A DNA stretch of 64,000 nt from contig NZ_CP072378.1 in the NCBI RefSeq assembly GCF_018128245.1, positions 682,001 to 746,000 on the forward strand. The letters run 5' to 3'. The stretch's first letter is position 1. Each line of letters starts with the position of its first letter. Below are positions 53,925 to 61,400 of this stretch, in pieces. Source of the DNA: Leptotrichia sp. oral taxon 221 (GTDB lineage Bacteria > Fusobacteriota > Fusobacteriia > Fusobacteriales > Leptotrichiaceae). The notes below the pieces were generated by a model that saw only the letters and a list, made by a program, of their open reading frames with translations, was not told the origin of the DNA and searched no databases. A program made the position numbers and the translations under genes.

Positions 53925-54182
53925 ATGAGCGACAAAAATTTAAAAATCATAGGATGGCTTGGAACTGCACTTTCAGTAATAATGTATGTATCGTATGTTC
54001 CTCAAATAATGGGAAATTTACAAGGACATAAAACATTTTTCTTACAACCTTTAGCTGCAACAATTAACTGTGCAATATGGACAAGCTATGGGCTTCTGAA
54101 AAAAGAAAAAGATTATCCATTGTCAGCAGCAAATTTACCAGGAGTAATTTTTGGATTTTTAGCAACAGTTACAGCATTTTAA
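53925..54182 (+). CDS. SemiSWEET sugar transporter
   Basis: An 85-residue, three-helix membrane protein of the SWEET/PQ-loop superfamily. Helix 1 ends with YVSYVPQIMGN (PQ motif, Pro26-Gln27). Helix 2 carries NCAIWTSYG (Asn48, Trp52) and helix 3 SAANLPGVIFGF (Asn70); the Trp and Asn line the sugar pocket in known SemiSWEETs. It works as a homodimer and moves sugars down a gradient. It has its own promoter but lies just after the fructose PTS operon. Substrate unknown. Confidence 0.93.
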   Translation: MSDKNLKIIGWLGTALSVIMYVSYVPQIMGNLQGHKTFFLQPLAATINCAIWTSYGLLKKEKDYPLSAANLPGVIFGFLATVTAF

Positions 54183-54217
54183 TGAGATAAATAATTATTT
54201 GAAAAAAGAAAATAAAG

Positions 54218-54253
54218 AAATCACGGTTGAGAAATTGACTGTGATTTTTTTTT
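54218..54253 (+). terminator. Terminator after the SemiSWEET gene
   Basis: AAATCACGGT and ACTGTGATTT pair (with one G-U), followed by a run of T. Confidence 0.82.
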
Positions 54254-54300
54254 GAAATTGGAAATTTTATTCAAAAAATTATAAAAAAGATAAAAAAATG

Positions 54301-54328
54301 TTGACTTTGTCTATAAAAAAGGTATAAT
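54301..54328 (+). promoter_or_regulatory. Promoter of the acid phosphatase gene
   Basis: TTGACT (54301-54306), 16-base spacer, TATAAT (54323-54328). Confidence 0.7.
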
Positions 54329-54415
54329 TTTACTGCTAAAAGGTAACAAAAGAGAAATATTTGTTATTTTGATAAAATAGTAAAAAAATTAAAAAAATAT
54401 ATAGGAGGAAATGTT

Positions 54416-55138
54416 ATGAAAAAGGCATTATTATTTTTATTTGCTGCATCTGTAATATTTGCAGCAGGACCAAAAGTTCCTTATACTCACGAAGGATTTT
54501 ATTCGACAGATAAAGTTCAGAAGGCTGTTCATTTTGTATCTGTTGACGATATTAAGAAAAGTTTAGAAGGGAAAGGGCCTATTAATGTAAGTTTTGATAT
54601 TGATGATACATTGGTGCATTCAAGCGGTTACTTTAATTACGGGCAATATCATTTCCAAATTCCAGGAGATAAAAGAGGAGCTGCAAGTTATTTGTATAAT
54701 CAAAAATTTTGGGATTATGTTGCTGAAAACGGAGATGAACACTCTATTCCAAAACAATCTGCAAAAGATTTAATTAAAATGCATTTGGAAAGAGGAGATC
54801 ACATATTTTTCATTACAGGAAGAACAAAACATTCAAAAGATAAAAACTATACTTCAACAAAATTATCAAAAACATTGCAAAGATACTTTGATTTGCCAAA
54901 AGAAGTTTACGTAGAATATACAGCTGATACTCCGACAGGTGGCTACAAATATGATAAATCATATTATATGAAAAAACACAATGTTTCAATTCACTACGGT
55001 GACAGCGACGATGATATTTTAGCTGCAAGAGAATTAGGAATTCGTGGAATAAGAGTTCAAAGAGCTTACAATTCTACAAATCCTCAAAAAATGAATGGTG
55101 GATATGGAGAAGAAGTTTTAATAAATTCAGCTTGGTAG
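54416..55138 (+). CDS. aphA: Class B acid phosphatase (AphA-type), secreted
   Basis: A 240-residue HAD-superfamily phosphatase with a Sec signal (MKKALLFLFAASVIFAAG). The class B motif SFDIDDTLVHSSG places the nucleophile Asp61 and acid Asp63; later motifs are FITGRTKHSKD and HYGDSDDDILAARELGIRGIRVQRA. It hydrolyses phosphomonoesters such as nucleotides in the periplasm, releasing phosphate and nucleosides. It is monocistronic, between a promoter and a strong terminator. Confidence 0.93.
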   Translation: MKKALLFLFAASVIFAAGPKVPYTHEGFYSTDKVQKAVHFVSVDDIKKSLEGKGPINVSFDIDDTLVHSSGYFNYGQYHFQIPGDKRGAASYLYNQKFWDYVAENGDEHSIPKQSAKDLIKMHLERGDHIFFITGRTKHSKDKNYTSTKLSKTLQRYFDLPKEVYVEYTADTPTGGYKYDKSYYMKKHNVSIHYGDSDDDILAARELGIRGIRVQRAYNSTNPQKMNGGYGEEVLINSAW

Positions 55139-55186
55139 AAAAAAAGTAAAAATTTTTAATTATATAATTGGATAAATTTATTTAAT

Positions 55187-55209
55187 AAGGGAGTTATGGC
55201 TCCCTTTTT
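55187..55209 (+). terminator. Terminator of aphA
   Basis: AAGGGAG / CTCCCTT, 7-bp perfect stem with a 6-base loop, then TTT. Confidence 0.85.
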
Positions 55210-55232
55210 ATTCAAATTAGAAAAAATTTTTG

Positions 55233-55261
55233 TTGTAAAGAAAAGCTAAAAATGATATAAT
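55233..55261 (+). promoter_or_regulatory. Promoter of the large adhesin gene
   Basis: TTGTAA (55233-55238), 17-base spacer, extended -10 TGATATAAT (-10 at 55256-55261). The transcript would have a leader of about 220 bases. Confidence 0.7.
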
Positions 55262-55289
55262 GTAACACAAAGAAAAGTACAATCTTGTA

Positions 55290-55338
55290 GGCCAATCCGT
55301 CTAAATAGATTAGTAAGAAAATTTAGACAAGGTTGGCT
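55290..55338 (+). ncRNA. Long hairpin in the adhesin leader
   Basis: GTCTAAAT (55299-55306) pairs with ATTTAGAC (55321-55328). After a one-base bulge on the left and two on the right, GCCAA and CC pair with GG and TTGGC (55331-55337). In total 15 pairs enclose a 14-base loop. No U-tract follows, so it is not a terminator; it looks like a leader RNA element. Confidence 0.5.
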
Positions 55339-55358
55339 ATATTTATGGGAAAATATTA

Positions 55359-55377
55359 GTTTGTAATTATTACAAAC
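55359..55377. promoter_or_regulatory. Fur-family-like 7-1-7 palindrome in the adhesin leader
   Basis: GTTTGTAATTATTACAAAC is a perfect palindrome with a one-base centre. The core TTGTAAT-T-ATTACAA has the 7-1-7 form and TAATNATTA centre of Fur, Zur and PerR boxes. It lies about 100 bases downstream of the promoter, so it may block elongation, serve a second promoter or fold in the RNA. Confidence 0.45.
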
Positions 55378-55487
55378 AAACAATGGATAATTTTTTGCAA
55401 ATGAAAAGATTGTTAAAAATATTAAGAAATAATGAAAATTTTAAATGAAATTGTTGTAGAAAAGTAAATATTAAAGAGGAGTGGTCT

Positions 55488-58400
55488 ATGAATAATAATT
55501 TGATTCAAGCAAAGAAAGATTTAAAGGCTTTTGTTAAAAGAGCTAAGAATGTTAAATATACAGAATCGTTACTATTTTCTTATTTAGTAACGGGATTGAT
55601 TACGTTTTCTATTGGGATAAATACGTCTTCGAGTGTACTGTATGAGCGTATGAATAAAGAGCTTATAATGTCAGCAGAGCAGACGCGGAATGTAATTAAG
55701 AAGAAGAAAAAAGAAAATGAAGAATCAATAGAAGATTTAAATTTAGAATTAATTGAATTGATGGAACAAGGAGATCAAGTTGTAAAATCGCCTTGGAGTT
55801 CTTGGCAATATGGTGTGAATACGTTTATGTCAAGTAGTAATGGGACTTACAAAGGAAGAGGAGATAAAGCTGAAAAATATCGTTATAATGGAATTTATAC
55901 TCGTGGAAATTGGGCTGAAGCGGGAGTTTTATCTAGTAGAAGATACGGAGTTTCATCATTGAGTACACTAATGGATTCAAGAAATTATGGATTGGCTTCG
56001 TTATTACACGTGCAAGAACCTGAAGTGGAAATCCAAATCATGGCAAACGTACGTCCAAAATCAGTTACAAAAGAGGAAATTACTATCAATCCTCAAATTG
56101 ATATGCCAAGACCAGTGGTAAAACCAGCGATTAATTTGAATGTGACTAAACCGATAAGTGCACCGAATTTAAAATTTCCAAATGTTAAACCAATTAATAT
56201 TGATATAAAAGATCCAATACCACCAAGTGCACCAAAGGTAATTGGAGCACCGAATATAAATATTAATTTAGCAGCACCAACTGTTACATTAAATCTTGGA
56301 GCACCTGAAACACCAAATATAAGTATTAATGTAACGCCACCAGAAATCAAACCTTTGACAATTAATAAACCTAATGAGGTAAAATTACCAACAATAAATG
56401 CTCCTGTGATATCACCAATTAAGTTTTCTATTGATCCTACAGGAGATGCTAAATATAAAAACTCAAGTTGGAAAAATTGGTCTAATGGAGATAGAAATAA
56501 AATACATAATATTACTGAATTAAAAAATAGAGATTATATAACTTTAAGTTCAGATTATATTAGTAAAGCAACAGTAGATAATACATATACATTTAACGTT
56601 GTAGCAAATAATAATAGAGCGTTCGTTTTAGATGAGGCAGCTGATAAACAATCGTTTACAAGTAAAGCAACTATTAATCTTAAAGGAAGTCAAAATGTTG
56701 CAATTGATATTCAAGGTACTCATGGTTCAGGAAAAAGTGGAACAATGAATGGGAAGTTGCTGGAAGCTATTAATGAAGGTAAGATTATAGGTGAAAAAAC
56801 AACTGCTAATACGAAAAATCAAGTTGCTTTTGGATTTAACAATCCAGATGCTTCAGACAATAAAACTTTGACTAAGATGATAAATAGAGGAGAAATCACA
56901 TTAAAATCAGATGAAAGTGCAGCTTTTCAGTTAAAACCAGAAGATCCACGAAATTGGAACCCAAATAATTGGAATGCAGCTCCAACTAGAATTGATTATA
57001 AAAAAGAAGACCCTAAGCGTGGAAAAGTTGCTATGCAAGCTATTAATGAAAAAGAAATAAATATAGAAGGAAATAATAGTTTCGGTATAACAACAGTTTA
57101 TAATGAAGGTCTTCCTATAAATTTTTTTAATAATAAAAGTATTTATAAAAATTTAAATTCAGAAGTAGAACTTACTGATGAATTGAATCATACGTCAAAT
57201 AAAGCACGTGTAAGACCGGGAGGAGAATTTGGAAATACAACAGTTTCAGGTTTTACAAGTGGAGTTTATAATGAGAGTACAGGAAAAATTAATATAAAAG
57301 GTGAAAATAGTATTGCTATTGGGTTATTACATGATATCCAAGAAGCTAAAATTGATGGAGAAATAAATATCTATTCGAAAAAAGGAGTAGGAGTATTTAC
57401 AGGAGTTCCAGTAGGATTACCTACTGCAGCAACACCTGATTTTGTTGAATTAAAAGGTAAAATTAACATAAAAGAAAATGCAGAAAATGCAGTAGGAGCT
57501 TATGTTGGAGAAACTTCAGTTGATTTAAATGATGGGAAATTAAATGGAAGTAACGGTTCAGTTAGTCGTAAATACTTAAGATCTGGAGATATAAAATCTA
57601 ATACAGGATCAATTATCACAGTAGAAGGTAAAACAAATTATGGATTTGTAGTTAATAATAATTCAAATTACTCTAAATTTCCTGGAGCTTTAGATGATAT
57701 GCAACAGGGAACAGATAAATCTAAATATGGTAGAGGTATAAATGAAGGAAGAATTAATGTCGAAGGAGAAACTTCAGTAGGTTTTGCATTGATAAAAGGT
57801 GGAAATTCTTCAAATAGTGGAACAATAAGTGTTAAACCTAGTTCAATAAAATCAGTAGGTTTTTATGGAGAACAAGATAAATTTGATAACTCAGGAACTA
57901 TCGAAGTTACAACAGCCAAAAATACCCGTAATACTGCTGTAGCGTTAGATGGAAACAGTAATAAGATTACTTTCAACAATACTGGTAATATATACATTAA
58001 TGCAAATAAAAATTCAAATACAAATTTAGTAGGTAATACAAATACAGGAGTTTATGCAAAAGGTACATATGAATTTAATCATACTGGCGGAGAAGTTATA
58101 GTTGGTAAAAATGCAACTGGATTTTATGTTAAGGATTCTACTGGAATAGTAAATATTAAAGCACCTGTTAAACTAGAAGAAAGTGGTACTGGAGTAGACA
58201 GTGGAACAACAATTGGATTTTATTCAGATGGTAATGCAAATGTTAATTTTGGAACAGGTTCAGAGTTAACAATTGGAAAAGGAGCTATAGGGCTTTATTC
58301 GGAAGATTCATCAAGATTTGCTGATACATTTAAAATAAACTCAGGTGAGAAATTGGATGTTTCTCTTGGTGAAAATTCAGCCTTTGGGTTTGTTAGTGGA

Positions 58401-61400
58401 AATACTACAAGTCCATCTTTAAAGAAATTTTTGAATAATAATCCAACAAACAATAAGATAAATATAACAAATTTTGGAAAAGGTGCAACAATATTTTTTG
58501 CAAGTGATTCTGGAAATGCAATTTTAGATGGAGATTATACTATTACCAATGGTGGAAATCCTTCAACTTCAGTTTTATCTGCCAATAATAATTCAACTGT
58601 AGGAATTAAAAATGGTGTGAAACTAATTACAAATACTCAAGTTGGACTTGTTGCGACAAAAGGAGCAAATACAGGAGATACACCTTCTACAGCTAAAAAT
58701 GAAGGAATTTTAGAATCTTCAAGAACTTCTGGAGTAGGAATTTATGCTAATGAAAGTAATGGTCAAAATGCAGGTACTGGTAAAATAATAATGAAAGAAT
58801 CTGGTTCTGTAGGTATTTTAGGATTGGAAGATTCTGAATTAACAAACGCTTCAGGTGGGGAAATTACAGTTAAAAAAGCTTCTTCTGCTGGAATATATGC
58901 AGAAAATAGTAATGTAACAAATAGTGGAACTATAACTACAGAAGATGAAAAATCAGCTGGAATATTTTCAAAATCTTCATCAGCTTCTGACAAAACTGTT
59001 AAAAATTCAGGTAATATTAAAATTACTGGTTCAGGAAAAACTAAAAATGCAGGAATTTATGGAGAATTAGTTAGTACGGCAACTGGTAAATTAACTTTAA
59101 TAAATGAAACTGGTGGAAATATTGAAGTTTCAACGGGAGAATCAGTAGGAATATTTGGTAAGAATGGAACATCTAGTAAAAATAATTTTGTAATAGATAA
59201 TGAAGATAAAGTTACAATGAAAGTTGATTCATCAGTAGGAATTCTGGCTGAAAAGGCAAAAGTAACAAATGAGTCATCAGGAATAGTTAAAATAGAAGGT
59301 AAAAAATCAGTAGGAATATTTGGTAAAGAAGGTTCTGAGATTGAGAATAATGGAAACATTTTGGCAACAAGTACGGATCCTAATTCGGCTTCAGTAGGAA
59401 TATTGTCAGATGGTGGAAAAGCAACTAATAAAAAGAAAATAGAAATGTCAGGTGGAAAATCTGCTGGAATGATGGGAATAAATGATGCTGAAATAATAAA
59501 TGATGTTTCTTCTGCAGAAATTATAATGAATAAAACAGGTTCAGCAGGAATTTATACACAAAATAGTAATGCTACAAATAGAGGTATGATTAACTTAAAA
59601 GAAAATGAATCAGCAGGAATTTATGCACAAAATACTTCGGCAAAAGATTATATACTTAATAATTCGGGGACTATTAATGCTGAAAAAGAAAAAAGTATTG
59701 GGATGTATGCAAATGTAAATAAAAATACATTAGTTACACCAGCTGTTACACCTGGAATAACTACAATGAATAATAGTGGGACTATTCATTTAAAAGATGA
59801 AAGTTCAGTAGGAATGTATATAAAAAATGAGTTAGATGATAGAACAAAAGCTGTAATAAATAATAATGTATCTAATGGTATAATCAAAATAGACAAAGCT
59901 GAATCAGTAGGGATAATGGCAGATACAGCAACTGTTCAAAATGATGGAATAATTGAAGTAAAGGATAATAAATCAGCAGGGATTTATGCAATTGATAATT
60001 CTTATGTTACTAATAATGCAGATATTACTACAGAAGGAGAAAAATCAGCAGGAATTTATATAAGTGATAGTGATGTTGTGAATAATGCAAATAAAACAAT
60101 CACTGTAGATAAAAATAAGTCAGCAGGGATATATGGTAAATTTAAAAATGATAAAGATCACACAATTACAAATAGTGGAATAATTACTTTAGCAACAAGT
60201 AATTCTGAAAAAGGAAGTGCAGGAATTTATGGTGAATTGGAATCTGGAGCTACAAAGACACTTTCTATTGGAAATTCAACTGGTTCAATAATAAATGTTG
60301 GTATGAAAGAATCGGTTGGGATTTATGCTAAAAATTCTTCAACAAATGGAAAAGGAAATCTAATAGTTGATAATAGTGGTACAGTTATAACTTCAAAAGA
60401 AAAATCAGTTGGAATATTTGGTGAGAAAGTTACTGTTGCAAATAATAAAACCATAGAAGTGAATGGACAAGAATCTATTGGAATCTTTGGAGAATTAGGA
60501 TCAGAAATAAAAAATACTTCAACTAATGAAGGAATTAAAGTTACTGGTGAAAGTTCAACAGGAATGTATGCTACAGGTTTAGGAACAACTGGAGAAAATA
60601 CAGGGAAAATTGTTTTATCTGGAGAAAGAGCTACAGGAATGGGTGCAGCTGATAGTGCAGTTATAACCAATGAAAAGGAAATTTCTGGAACAGTTAAAAA
60701 TGTAATTGGAATGTACGGTACAGATAGTGGAACACAAGTTAAAAATAGAAAAGATATTAAGTTATTAAAAGAAAATTCAACAGGAATATTCGCTAAAGAC
60801 GATGCTGTAGCAGAAAATGAAAGTAATGGAAATATTGAAATAGCAGAAAAAAATTCAGTAGGTATGTTTGGACTTGCAAGTTCTACATCAAAGAAAATAA
60901 ATTTAACAAATACAGGAACTATAACTTTAAAAGGGAAAGAATCAACAGGAATTTTTGCTAGTAATGCTGAAAGTGCTACTGGAAGTGGTATTTATTCAGG
61001 ATCAGTTGCTAATTCATCTATAAAAAATACAGGAACTATAACTTTAGATGCTGAAAAGACAGTTGGGATTTATACACCGAAATCTACTATTTCTAAAGTA
61101 GGAAATATCACAATGACTAAAAATGCTAATTCATCAGTTGCAGTTTATCTTACTCAAGAAGCAACAGCAGATGGAACAGGTGCTGTAATTAATTTAAATG
61201 ATAAATCACAAAATCAAGTGGCTTATTATATTAAAGGTAAAGGAACAATATCGAATTCTATTGGAAATATTAATGGTTATGGTGTCGGAGTTTATTTAGA
61301 TGGAACAGATAATACGGGAGCACCACTTTTAACAGCTACAAAATTGAATGCACCAACTCTTGATTTTGTAAGTGGAAGTACTACGCAAGGAAAAGGAATA

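Larger units (their letters stand above)
55139..55487. other. 349-base gap: aphA terminator, adhesin promoter and long leader
   Basis: No protein gene was found. In order it holds the aphA terminator (55187-55209), the adhesin promoter (55233-55261), a long hairpin (55290-55338), a 7-1-7 palindrome (55359-55377) and about 110 bases of plain A/T-rich sequence before the ribosome site. Confidence 0.7.

Noticed and set aside
56093-60670. Several minus-strand open frames (for example 56093-56350, 58763-58993, 59057-59359, 60323-60670) inside the adhesin gene
   Set aside because: They are mirror-image frames produced by the repetitive, stop-poor coding of the plus-strand adhesin. None shows a convincing ribosome site, and the predicted peptides are low-complexity.
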